Below are positions 16,418-24,935 of a DNA stretch of 64,000 bases, piece by piece. Location of the stretch: contig NZ_CP135079.1 in NCBI RefSeq assembly GCF_032121415.1, forward strand, positions 5,394,001 to 5,458,000, in the 5' to 3' direction. Each line of letters opens with the position of its first letter. The first letter of the stretch is position 1. Both the position numbers and the translations under genes were made by a program. The stretch comes from Streptomyces parvus. Lineage in GTDB: Bacteria > Actinomycetota > Actinomycetes > Streptomycetales > Streptomycetaceae. The notes under the pieces are model-generated. The model was not told the origin of the DNA. It ran no database searches and saw nothing but the letters and a program-made list of their open reading frames with translations.

Positions 16418-16863
16418 GTCGCCTCTTCTCTAGCTCGACGAGCTGTCGTACCAGGGTCAACATCCAACCAGGCCGAAAACGTTCCCGCTCGTGGCTTTTC
16501 TTCGAAACTTCTTCTCGGTGTGGCTGTCTGTTGCCGGTTGGCGGCGAATGTGCCGTATGCGGAGCGCTACGGTTTCGCATTGCTTGTCTTGGGGTGGGTC
16601 CCGCCGGCCGGCTTGCCGGTTTGTTCATGAGGACGTGCCCGGAGCCTAAATGGTTCATGCGTCGAAGGGAACGTGATGTGCACGTCACTCCAACGAATGA
16701 TCGAACATTCATGCGAGCCCGGATGGGGCTCGACTAGCATGAGGATTCCCCGAGGGTGGCGTTACAACCGCTCTACCAGGCCTCTGTAGGCTCTCAGCGG
16801 CAACCGACGCCCCGCCCGATACCCACGGGGGCCCCAGATGAAATTCAGCGAGGAGCGAACCGC
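16418..16863. other. Divergent intergenic region, DUF7455 / parE
   Basis: No convincing gene in these 446 bases. Toward parE there is TAGCAT (16735-16740), a good -10, immediately preceded by a 7-bp inverted repeat CGAGCCC (16714-16720) / GGGCTCG (16726-16732) that could be an operator. The parE leader would be about 115 bases. A shorter dyad GAATG/CATTC lies near 16695-16710. Confidence 0.4.
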
Positions 16864-18990
16864 GTGACCGCCGAAACGTCCGTGCCGTCCACCGCGATGC
16901 TGGCCGCAGCAGGAGGCGACCGGGACAGCTCCAACTACACCGCGCGGCACCTCCTCGTCCTCGAGGGTCTCGAGGCGGTCCGCAAGCGCCCCGGTATGTA
17001 CATCGGGTCCACCGACAGCCGTGGCCTGATGCACTGCCTCTGGGAGATCATCGACAACTCCGTCGACGAGGCCCTCGGCGGCTACTGCGACCAGATCGAG
17101 GTCATCCTCCACGACGACGCCTCCGTCGAGGTCCGGGACAACGGCCGCGGCATCCCGGTCGACGTCGAGCCCAAGACGGGACTCTCCGGCGTCGAGGTCG
17201 TCATGACCAAGCTGCACGCCGGAGGCAAGTTCGGCGGCGGCTCCTACGCGGCCTCGGGCGGTCTCCACGGCGTCGGAGCCTCCGTGGTCAACGCCCTCTC
17301 CGCCCGCCTGGACGTCGAGGTCGACCGCAACAGCGCGACCCACTCCATCAGCTTCCGGCGCGGCGTCCCCGGCATGTTCACCGAGCAGGGGCCGGACAGC
17401 CCGTTCGATCCGGCCAACGGCCTGCGCAAGGGCAAGCGCGTCCCCAAGACCCGTACCGGTACCCGGGTGCGGTACTGGGCGGACCGGCAGATCTTCCTCA
17501 AGGACGCCAGGCTCAACCTGGAGACGCTCCACCAGCGGGCCCGCCAGACCGCCTTCCTCGTCCCCGGCCTCACGATCATCGTCCGCGACGAGCGAGCGCT
17601 CGACGGCGAGGGCAAGACGGAGGAGACGTTCCGCTTCGACGGCGGCATCAGCGAGTTCTGCGAGTACCTGGCCCAGGACAAGGCCGTCTGCGACGTCCAG
17701 CGCCTCAGCGGCACGGGCACCTTCAAGGAGACCGTCCCGGTCCTCGACGACCGCGGCCACATGACCGCCACCGAGGTCACCCGCGAGCTCACCGTCGACA
17801 TCGCCCTGCGCTGGGGCACCGGCTACGACACGACCGTACGGTCGTTCGTGAACATCATCGCCACCCCCAAGGGCGGCACCCACGTCACCGGGTTCGAGCG
17901 CTCCCTGACCAAGACGGTGAACGAGGCGCTGCGCTCCGCCAAGATGCTGCGGGTCGCCGAGGACGACATCGTCAAGGACGACGCCCTCGAAGGGCTCACC
18001 GCCGTCGTCACCGTGCGGCTCGCCGAGCCGCAGTTCGAGGGGCAGACCAAGGAGGTGCTCGGCACCTCGGCGGCCAACCGGATCGTCGCGGGCGTGGTCG
18101 CCAAGGAGCTCAAGGCGTTCCTGACCTCCACGAAGCGGGACGCCAAGGCGCAGGCCCGGGCGGTGCTGGAGAAGGCCGTGGCCGCCGCCCGCACCCGGAT
18201 CGCGGCCCGGCAGCACAAGGAGGCCCAGCGCCGCAAGACCGCGCTGGAATCCTCGTCGCTGCCCGCCAAGCTGGCCGACTGCCGCAGCGACGACGTCGAC
18301 CGCAGCGAACTGTTCATCGTCGAGGGGGACTCGGCGCTCGGCACTGCCAAGCTGGCCCGGAACAGCGAGTTCCAGGCGCTGCTGCCGATCCGCGGCAAGA
18401 TCCTCAACGTCCAGAAGTCGTCCGTCTCCGACATGCTGAAGAACGCCGAGTGCGGCGCGATCATCCAGGTCATAGGAGCAGGCTCCGGGCGGACCTTCGA
18501 CATCGACGCCGCCCGCTACGGCAAGGTCATCATGATGACCGACGCCGATGTCGACGGCTCTCACATCCGCACCCTGCTGCTGACCCTCTTCCAGCGCTAC
18601 ATGCGCCCGATGGTCGAGGCGGGACGGGTCTTCGCCGCGGTGCCCCCGCTGCACCGGATCGAGCTGGTCCAGCCCAAGAAGGGCCAGGACAAGTACGTCT
18701 ACACCTACTCCGACAACGAACTGCGCCAGACCCTCCTGGAGTTCCAGCGCAAGAACGTCCGGATCAAGGAATCGATCCAGCGCTACAAGGGCCTCGGCGA
18801 GATGGATGCCGACCAGCTGGCCGAGACGACGATGGACCCGCGCCACCGCACGCTGCGGCGCATCAACATCGGCGATCTGGAATCCTCCGAGCAGGTCTTC
18901 GACCTGCTGATGGGCAACGAGGTCGCGCCCCGCAAGGAGTTCATCACCAGCTCCGCCGCGACCCTGGACCGCTCGCGGATCGACGCCTGA
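16864..18990 (+). CDS. parE: DNA topoisomerase IV subunit B
   Basis: 708 aa from GTG 16864 (GAGGAG eight bases upstream; the longer frame to 16756 lies in the leader). ATPase subunit of the type IIA topoisomerase that unlinks daughter chromosomes. GHKL ATPase motifs are present (DNSVDEALGGY, VRDNGRGIPVD, GGLHGVGASVVNALS), then the transducer and the TOPRIM domain with EGDSALG and DADVDGSHIRTLL. EGDSALG rather than EGDSAGG, the lack of a gyrA neighbour, and a parC gene ~10 kb away support ParE over GyrB. It ends at a hairpin at 19006-19046. Confidence 0.93.
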   Translation: MTAETSVPSTAMLAAAGGDRDSSNYTARHLLVLEGLEAVRKRPGMYIGSTDSRGLMHCLWEIIDNSVDEALGGYCDQIEVILHDDASVEVRDNGRGIPVDVEPKTGLSGVEVVMTKLHAGGKFGGGSYAASGGLHGVGASVVNALSARLDVEVDRNSATHSISFRRGVPGMFTEQGPDSPFDPANGLRKGKRVPKTRTGTRVRYWADRQIFLKDARLNLETLHQRARQTAFLVPGLTIIVRDERALDGEGKTEETFRFDGGISEFCEYLAQDKAVCDVQRLSGTGTFKETVPVLDDRGHMTATEVTRELTVDIALRWGTGYDTTVRSFVNIIATPKGGTHVTGFERSLTKTVNEALRSAKMLRVAEDDIVKDDALEGLTAVVTVRLAEPQFEGQTKEVLGTSAANRIVAGVVAKELKAFLTSTKRDAKAQARAVLEKAVAAARTRIAARQHKEAQRRKTALESSSLPAKLADCRSDDVDRSELFIVEGDSALGTAKLARNSEFQALLPIRGKILNVQKSSVSDMLKNAECGAIIQVIGAGSGRTFDIDAARYGKVIMMTDADVDGSHIRTLLLTLFQRYMRPMVEAGRVFAAVPPLHRIELVQPKKGQDKYVYTYSDNELRQTLLEFQRKNVRIKESIQRYKGLGEMDADQLAETTMDPRHRTLRRINIGDLESSEQVFDLLMGNEVAPRKEFITSSAATLDRSRIDA

Positions 18991-19005
18991 CCCCGGTCCC
19001 CCCCG

Positions 19006-19046
19006 CACGGCCCCCGCCCCGGTCCCGCCGGAGCGGGGGCCGCGTG
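19006..19046 (+). terminator. Terminator after parE
   Basis: GGCCCCCGC (19009-19017) and GCGGGGGCC (19033-19041) pair perfectly; flanking CAC/GTG bases extend the stem. Confidence 0.6.
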
Positions 19047-19201
19047 CGTTTCCCGGGGCCCCGCCGGGGAAGCGCGCAGCCCTCCGGGATATCTGTCACC
19101 TGAAGGGGTGAAGTCGGGCGAATGACGCGCCCGGGATCCTCCCGAACCGCCCATCGTTGGCCGTGCGGCCGAAAAGGTCAGCGGATCAGGGGAGTTGTTC
19201 G

Positions 19202-19678
19202 GTGGAGAAGGAAGCAGGGCCGGAGACCGCGGGAGTGCGGCTCGACGACCCGTGGGACGACGTACCCGCCCCCCGCCGGGGCGACCACGACGGTACGGGA
19301 GGCGCCGCGGCCCTCGACGGATCCGGCGCGGCGGGACCCGGCCCCCGGCCCAGCGCGGCCGACATCTATCTGGAGGTGCACCGCAGCGACGCCTTCCGCG
19401 AGGTGCGCCGCCGCTACCGCCGCTTCGTGGCCCCCGCCGCCCTCGCCTTCCTGCTCTGGTATCTCGCCTACGTCGTCGCCGCGACCACCACCCCCGCCCT
19501 GATGGCCCGCCCGGTCGCCGGAGCGGTCAATGTCGCGATGGTGGCCGGGCTCGGCCAGTTCCTCACCACGTTCCTGCTCACCTGGGCGTACGCGCGGCAC
19601 GCGCGGCTGCGCAGGGACCGGGCGGCGCTCGATCTGCGCTGGGACACCCAGGAGATGACGAGAGGGCTCGGACGGTGA
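19202..19678 (+). CDS. DUF485 domain membrane protein
   Basis: 158 aa from GTG 19202 with GGGGAG upstream. A ~50-residue hydrophilic N-terminus precedes the DUF485 core (SDAFREVRRRYRRFVAPAA), with two membrane spans (~82-102 and ~115-138) and a basic loop after the second. DUF485 proteins are encoded next to acetate/solute:sodium symporters, as here: its stop overlaps the symporter GTG by four bases (GTGA), indicating translational coupling. Probably an accessory subunit in the membrane. Confidence 0.88.
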   Translation: MEKEAGPETAGVRLDDPWDDVPAPRRGDHDGTGGAAALDGSGAAGPGPRPSAADIYLEVHRSDAFREVRRRYRRFVAPAALAFLLWYLAYVVAATTTPALMARPVAGAVNVAMVAGLGQFLTTFLLTWAYARHARLRRDRAALDLRWDTQEMTRGLGR

Positions 19679-21267
19679 AAGGAGACCACCAGGCCCTCGC
19701 CCTGCTGCTGTTCAGCGCGTTCGTCGCGGTGACGCTCTTCATCACCACCTGGGTCGGCCGCAACCGGCAGGGCTCCGCGGAGGAGTTCTACGCCGGCGGA
19801 CGCCTGTTCTCGCCCATGGAGAACGGATTCGCCATCGCCGGCGACTACATGTCGGCCGCCTCGTTCCTCGGCATCTCCGGGCTGATCGCCCTCTTCGGCT
19901 ACGACGGCATGCTCTACTCGGTCGGCTTCCTCGTCGCCTGGCTGGTCGTTCTGCTGCTCGTCGCCGAACTCGTCCGCAACTGCGGCCGGTTCACGCTGGC
20001 CGACGTGGTCGCCGCGCGGATGGCGGAGCGCCCGGTGCGTACCGCCGTCGGCACCTCGTCCGTCACCGTCTCCGTGCTGTATCTGGTCGCCCAGATGGTC
20101 GGCGCGGGCAGCCTGGTGGCCCTGCTGCTCGGCGGTACGAGCGACGCGGCCCGGTCCTGGACCGTGGTCGGGGTCGGCGCGCTCATGGTGATCTACGTGT
20201 CGTTCGGCGGTATGCGCGCCACCACCTGGATCCAGATCGTCAAGGCCGTCCTGCTGATGGCGGGAGCCGTCGCGCTCACCGTGCTCGTCCTGGTCCACTT
20301 CCACGGGAACATCAACAACCTGCTCAACACCGCGGCCGAACGCAGCGGCCACGGCAAGGGCTTCCTCGCCCCCGGCCTGCGGTACGGCGGGGACTGGACC
20401 TCGCGCTTCGACTTCATCAGCCTGGGGGTGGCCCTGGTCCTCGGCACGGCGGGGTTGCCGCACATCCTGTCGCGCTTCTACACGGTGCCCACCGCCCGCG
20501 CCGCGCGCCGGTCCGTTGTCTGGTCCATCGGCCTGATCGGCAGCTTCTACCTGATGACCATCGTGCTCGGGTTCGGCGCCGCCGCACTCGTCGGCTCCGC
20601 CGAGGTCCGCGCATCGAACGCGGCGGGCAACACAGCGATCCCGCTGCTGGCCCTCGATCTGGGCGGCGGCGAGGGCTCCACCGGTGGAACGATTCTCTTC
20701 GCCGTGGTCGCCGCCATCGCCTTCGCCACCATCCTGGCCGTCGTCGCGGGCATCACGCTCGCCTCGTCCGCCTCGGTCGCCCACGACCTCTACGCCTCGC
20801 TCCGCCGTCCCGGGCGCAGGAGGCGCAGCGAGGTCGCCGTGGCGCGTACGGCCGCCGCCGGGATCGGTGCGGTCGCGATCGGTCTCGGGCTGCTCGCCCA
20901 GGACCTCAACGTCGCCTTCCTGGTGGGCCTCGCCTTCGCCGTGGCCGCCTCCGCGAACCTCCCGGCCCTGCTCTACTCGCTGTTCTGGCGCAACTTCACC
21001 ACCCGCGGCGCGGTCTGGGCGGTGTACGGCGGCCTGGTCCCGGCGGTCGTCCTGGTGCTGGTCTCACCCGTCGTCTCGGGCAGCCCGACGTCGCTGTTCC
21101 CCGGCGTCGACTTCCAGCTCTTCCCCCTGGAGAACCCGGGCCTGGTCTCGATCCCGTTCGGCTTCCTGGCCGGTTGGATCGGTACGGTCACCTCGCCCGA
21201 GCCGCCCGACGAGGCCAAGCACGCCGAGACCGAGGTCCGGGCGCTGACGGGGGCCGGGGCGGCGTAG
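19675..21267 (+). CDS. Cation/acetate symporter-type SSS transporter
   Basis: 530 aa, about 13 membrane spans, sodium:solute symporter family closest to ActP (acetate permease). Typical features: EEFYAGGR after the first span, then NGFAIAGDYMSAASFLGISG, and later VLGTAGLPHILSRFYTVP. GTG 19675 overlaps the DUF485 stop. Likely substrates are acetate or other short monocarboxylates. It converges with a CitAB/DcuSR-like two-component system only 26 bases away, which may control it. Confidence 0.88.
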   Translation: MKGDHQALALLLFSAFVAVTLFITTWVGRNRQGSAEEFYAGGRLFSPMENGFAIAGDYMSAASFLGISGLIALFGYDGMLYSVGFLVAWLVVLLLVAELVRNCGRFTLADVVAARMAERPVRTAVGTSSVTVSVLYLVAQMVGAGSLVALLLGGTSDAARSWTVVGVGALMVIYVSFGGMRATTWIQIVKAVLLMAGAVALTVLVLVHFHGNINNLLNTAAERSGHGKGFLAPGLRYGGDWTSRFDFISLGVALVLGTAGLPHILSRFYTVPTARAARRSVVWSIGLIGSFYLMTIVLGFGAAALVGSAEVRASNAAGNTAIPLLALDLGGGEGSTGGTILFAVVAAIAFATILAVVAGITLASSASVAHDLYASLRRPGRRRRSEVAVARTAAAGIGAVAIGLGLLAQDLNVAFLVGLAFAVAASANLPALLYSLFWRNFTTRGAVWAVYGGLVPAVVLVLVSPVVSGSPTSLFPGVDFQLFPLENPGLVSIPFGFLAGWIGTVTSPEPPDEAKHAETEVRALTGAGAA

Positions 21268-21293
21268 GGCAGCGGGGAAGGCCCTCGGGTGGC

Positions 21294-21968
21294 TCAGCCG
21301 GCGGCCCAGGCGTACCGGTGTTCCGGGCGGCCCGTCTCGCCGTACCGCAGGGTCAGCCGGACCTTGCCGGTGCGCTCGAGGAGCTTCAGATAGCGCTGGG
21401 CGGTCTGCCGGCTCATCCCGGCGCTGTCCGCGATCTCCTGCGCGGAGAGCGGACCCTCGGCCCCGCGCAGGGCTCGCCGGACGAGCTCGGCGGTGGTGGG
21501 GGAGTGGCCCTTGGGGAGGGCCGTCTCGCCCGTCGTCCACAGCGCGCCGAAGAGCCGGTCCACCTCCGCCTGCTCGGCCTCCCCGCCCCCGTCGAGCGTC
21601 TGCCGCAGCGCCGCGTACGCTTCCAGCTTCGCGCGCAGACCGGCGTACGTGAACGGCTTCACGAGGTACTGGAGCGCACCGTGCCGCATCGCGTCCTGCA
21701 CGGTCGCGACGTCCCGGGCGGCCGTCACCATGATCACGTCGACCTGATGGCCGAGGCGGCGCAGCTCCCGTACGACGGCGAGGCCGTTGCGGTCGGGCAG
21801 ATAGTGGTCCAGCAGGATCAGGTCGACCGGGACCTCCTCGACCGTCTCCAGCGCCCCGGCCGCCGAGTGGACCTGTGCGGCCACCCGGAAGCCGGGGACC
21901 TTGGCGACGTACGCCGCGTTGATCTGCGCCACCCGTACGTCGTCGTCGACGATCAGGACCTCGATCAC
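21294..21968 (-). CDS. Response regulator, CitB/DcuR type
   Basis: 224 aa. Receiver domain (~1-120) with IVDDDVRV acidic pair, phospho-acceptor Asp in LILLDHYLPDR (~54) and Lys in YLVKPF (~103). The C-terminal ~90 residues carry a helix-turn-helix (QEIADSAGMSRQTAQRYLKLLE) of the kind found in CitB/DcuR regulators of citrate and C4-dicarboxylate metabolism. Its start overlaps the kinase stop by four bases. The convergent symporter is a plausible target. Confidence 0.9.
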   Translation of the reverse strand: MIEVLIVDDDVRVAQINAAYVAKVPGFRVAAQVHSAAGALETVEEVPVDLILLDHYLPDRNGLAVVRELRRLGHQVDVIMVTAARDVATVQDAMRHGALQYLVKPFTYAGLRAKLEAYAALRQTLDGGGEAEQAEVDRLFGALWTTGETALPKGHSPTTAELVRRALRGAEGPLSAQEIADSAGMSRQTAQRYLKLLERTGKVRLTLRYGETGRPEHRYAWAAG

Positions 21969-23647
21969 CGCTGCTCTCCCGTCGTCGCCGGATGCGCGGG
22001 GTGCGGCGCGCCGTCCGGGGAGCCCGCGGCGGGCTCCGCCAGCGCCTCCGGCAGCACGACCGTGAACACCGCGCCGCCCCCGTCCGCCCCGGACACCGTC
22101 ACACTGCCTCCCTGGCGCTCCGCGAGCCTCCGTACGAGGGCGAGCCCGAGGCCGCGCTTGCCGTGCGCCGGGACGTCCTTGGTGGACCAGCCCTCCGTGA
22201 AGATCGACGCGTGCTGGTCCTCCGGGACGCCGGGGCCGCTGTCGCGCACTCCCAGGATCACCGTACGGCCCTCGGTCCGCAGGCCGACCTCGATCCGCGC
22301 CCCGTCCGATCCGGCCGCCGCGTCCGTGGCGTTGTCGACGAGGTTGCCCACCACCGTCACCAGACCCCGGGGATCGACCACCCGGTCCGGCAGCAGCGTG
22401 CCGGGAGCCAGCCGCAGCGAGACCCCGCGCTCGGCGGCCACCGTCGTCTTGCCGACGAGGAGGGCGGCCAGCAGCGGGTCCTGGACCTTCTCCGTGACCT
22501 GCTCGGCTGTCGCCCGGTGCACGCCGACCACCTCGGTCACGAACTCCATCGCGTCCTCGTGCATCTCCAGCTCCAGCAGCCCCAGCAGGGTGTGCAGCCG
22601 GTTGGCGTGCTCGTGGTCCTGGGCGCGCAGGGCGTCGATCAGCCCCGTGGTGGAGTCGAGCTCGCGGCCCAGGTGCTCCAGCTCGGTCCGGTCGCGCAGG
22701 GTCACCACGGCTCCGCCGTCGTCCGTGGGCATCCGGTTGGCCAGCAGCACCCGGCTGCCCCGTACCGCCAGCAGGTCGTCGCCGACCACCCGCCCGGCCA
22801 GTACGTCCGTGGTCCTCCCCTCGCCCAGCACCTCCTCCAGCGGCCGGCCGGCCGCCTGCGGACCCAGACCCAGCAGCCGCTGCGCCTCGTCGTTCAGGAG
22901 CCGGACGCGGCCGGTCCCATCGAGGGCGACGACCCCTTCGCGGATGCCGTGCAGCATGGCCTCGCGTTCGGTCAGCAGCGCGGAGATGTCGGAGAACGCC
23001 AGGTCGTGGGTCTGCCGCTGCAGCCTGCGGGAGATCAGATACGCGGCGAGCGCCCCGACGGCCAGGGCCCCGCCCGCGTATGCGAGCAGCCCCGGGATCG
23101 CCGCGAGGAGCCGGGCGCGGACGCTGTCGTAGGCGATACCGACCGACACCGCGCCGACCACCTCGCCGGACGGGCCGAACAACGGCACCTTGCCCCGCGC
23201 CGAGCGGCCGAGGGTGCCGCTGTCGATCTCCATCACCTCACGGCCGCGCAGCGCCTCACCGGGGTCGGTGGAGACGACCGCGCCGATCCGGTGGATGTCG
23301 GGATGGGACCAGCGCACCCCGCGCTCGTTCATGACGACGACGTACTCCGCGCCGGTCGCCTGCCTGACCCGCTCGGCGGCCGACTGGACGGGGCCCCCGT
23401 CCGACGGGTCCGTGCTGCTCAGGTTCTCCACGATGTCCGGCTGGGCGGCGGTGGACTGGGCGATGGCCAGGGCGCGGCGCATCGCCTGGTCGTCCAGCTG
23501 GTCGCTGAGCGGGGCCAGGAAGAGGCCGGTGACCAGGATCGTCACACCGGTGATGATGGCCAGCTGCATCAGCAGGACCTGGGAGAAGACCCGCTGGGGC
23601 CAGCCGAACCGGCGCGGTCCCCGGCCGGGGGTCGGTGGGGCGTTCAT
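21965..23647 (-). CDS. Sensor histidine kinase, CitA/DcuS type
   Basis: 560 aa membrane sensor. N-terminal span (~22-45), periplasmic-type PAS sensor (~50-170), second span (~175-200), cytoplasmic PAS (~215-320), then a kinase core in which the dimerisation helix has the DcuS/CitA-like DHEHANRLHTLLGLLEL segment with the phospho-accepting His. N, G1 and G2 boxes are visible (NLVDNATDA, DSGPGVPED, GLGLALVRRLAERQGG). Likely senses an external carboxylate such as citrate, a C4 acid or acetate; the exact ligand is not inferable. Confidence 0.9.
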   Translation of the reverse strand: MNAPPTPGRGPRRFGWPQRVFSQVLLMQLAIITGVTILVTGLFLAPLSDQLDDQAMRRALAIAQSTAAQPDIVENLSSTDPSDGGPVQSAAERVRQATGAEYVVVMNERGVRWSHPDIHRIGAVVSTDPGEALRGREVMEIDSGTLGRSARGKVPLFGPSGEVVGAVSVGIAYDSVRARLLAAIPGLLAYAGGALAVGALAAYLISRRLQRQTHDLAFSDISALLTEREAMLHGIREGVVALDGTGRVRLLNDEAQRLLGLGPQAAGRPLEEVLGEGRTTDVLAGRVVGDDLLAVRGSRVLLANRMPTDDGGAVVTLRDRTELEHLGRELDSTTGLIDALRAQDHEHANRLHTLLGLLELEMHEDAMEFVTEVVGVHRATAEQVTEKVQDPLLAALLVGKTTVAAERGVSLRLAPGTLLPDRVVDPRGLVTVVGNLVDNATDAAAGSDGARIEVGLRTEGRTVILGVRDSGPGVPEDQHASIFTEGWSTKDVPAHGKRGLGLALVRRLAERQGGSVTVSGADGGGAVFTVVLPEALAEPAAGSPDGAPHPAHPATTGEQR

Positions 23648-23804
23648 CGTAGAGACGGTAAGGGCCGGGCGACCGGGGCGGAAATCTCGTCGCGCGGATC
23701 CCGGGAATTCGAGCGTCCGCTCCGCTACCTCTTGCCTCCGGCCGCCGTGTCTGTGAGCGTTTCAGCGCTGCCTCCGTGAGCGTCCCGGGGGCAGTTCACC
23801 ATCA

Positions 23805-23841
23805 ACGCAATCCTCTTGCGTTTCTTGCGCTAATCTTGCGC
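23805..23841 (+). promoter_or_regulatory. Cluster of LacI-type operator half-sites before the LacI gene
   Basis: ACGCAA (23805-23810) and TTGCGT (23816-23821) form a perfect inverted repeat; TTGCGC is repeated at 23825-23830 and 23836-23841, the last ending three bases before ATG 23844. TTGCG(C)AA-like sites are usual for actinobacterial LacI regulators, so autoregulation is likely. Confidence 0.5.
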
Positions 23842-23843
23842 TC

Positions 23844-24863
23844 ATGACGCGACGACTTGCTCAAGTGGCCCAGAAGGTGGGAGTCAGCGAGGCGACGGTC
23901 AGCCGGGTGCTGAACGGCAAGCCGGGCGTCTCCGACGCCACCCGGCAGGCCGTCCTCTCCGCGCTGGACGTCCTCGGCTACGAGCGCCCGACCCAGCTGC
24001 GCGGCGAACGGGCCCGGCTGGTCGGCCTGGTCCTGCCGGAGCTGCAGAACCCGATCTTCCCGGCCTTCGCCGAAGTGGTCGGCGGCGCGCTCGCCCAGCA
24101 GGGGCTGACCCCGGTGCTCTGCACCCAGACCAAGGGCGGCGTCTCCGAAGCCGACTACGTCGAGCTGCTCCTCCAGCAGCAGGTCTCCGGCGTGGTCTTC
24201 GCGGGCGGCCTCTACCACCAGGCCGACGCCCCGCACGACCACTACAAGGTGCTCGCCGACCGCAAGATCCCCGTCGTGCTGATCAACGCGGCCATCGAAC
24301 ACCTCGGCTTCCCCGGCGTCTCCTGCGACGACTCCGTCGCCGTCGAACAGGCCTGGCGCCACCTCGTCTCGCTCGGTCACGAGCGCATCGGACTCGTCCT
24401 CGGACCGTCCGACCACGTGCCCTCGCAGCGCAAGCTCGCCGCCGCCCGGGCGCTCGCCGAGGAGACCGGCACGAGCATCCCCGACGAGTGGGTGGCCCGG
24501 GCCATGTTCTCGCTGGAGGGCGGGCAGGCCGCCGCGACCCGGCTGCTGGAGCGCGGTGTCACCGGCATCATCTGCGCCAGCGACCCGCTCGCGCTGGGCG
24601 CGGTGCGCGCCGTCCGCCGCCGGGGGCTCTCGGTCCCCGGCGACGTCTCGGTCGTCGGCTACGACGACTCGGCCTTCATGAACTGCACCGAGCCGCCTCT
24701 GACCACCGTCCGCCAGCCCATCGAGGCCATGGGGCGCGCGGCCGTGGAGCTGCTCTCGGTGCAGATCGGCGGTCGGGCCGTGCCCTCGGACGAGCTGCTC
24801 TTCGAACCGGAGCTGGTGGTGCGCGGGTCCACGGCACAACCTCCGCGCGGGAATTCCCTGTGA
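23844..24863 (+). CDS. LacI-family transcriptional regulator
   Basis: 339 aa. N-terminal LacI helix-turn-helix and hinge (RRLAQVAQKVGVSEATVSRV then LNGKPGVSDATRQAVLSAL), followed by a periplasmic-binding-protein-like effector domain (~60-330, GLVLPELQNPIFPAF, ASDPLALGAVRAVRRRGL). The ligand is probably a sugar or related molecule, unknown here. No sugar transport genes adjoin it; it stands between the histidine kinase (divergent) and the HTH-citrate synthase (convergent). Repeated TTGCG sites overlap its start. Confidence 0.92.
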   Translation: MTRRLAQVAQKVGVSEATVSRVLNGKPGVSDATRQAVLSALDVLGYERPTQLRGERARLVGLVLPELQNPIFPAFAEVVGGALAQQGLTPVLCTQTKGGVSEADYVELLLQQQVSGVVFAGGLYHQADAPHDHYKVLADRKIPVVLINAAIEHLGFPGVSCDDSVAVEQAWRHLVSLGHERIGLVLGPSDHVPSQRKLAAARALAEETGTSIPDEWVARAMFSLEGGQAAATRLLERGVTGIICASDPLALGAVRAVRRRGLSVPGDVSVVGYDDSAFMNCTEPPLTTVRQPIEAMGRAAVELLSVQIGGRAVPSDELLFEPELVVRGSTAQPPRGNSL

Positions 24864-24935
24864 TCCGTAGTTAATTTGCGCTCCCCGGGATCCTTGGTCC
24901 GGACCTGGGGTCTTGCGCAGAGTGCGGAGTCCTGG

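Noticed and set aside
16690..16720. LexA-like box (CGAACATTCATGCG) before parE
   Set aside because: Only the left half matches the actinobacterial SOS consensus.
16531..16737. 68-codon frame in the DUF7455/parE gap
   Set aside because: Codon third positions are not GC-biased and there is no ribosome site.
16762..19008. 748-codon minus-strand open frame
   Set aside because: Exact shadow of parE.
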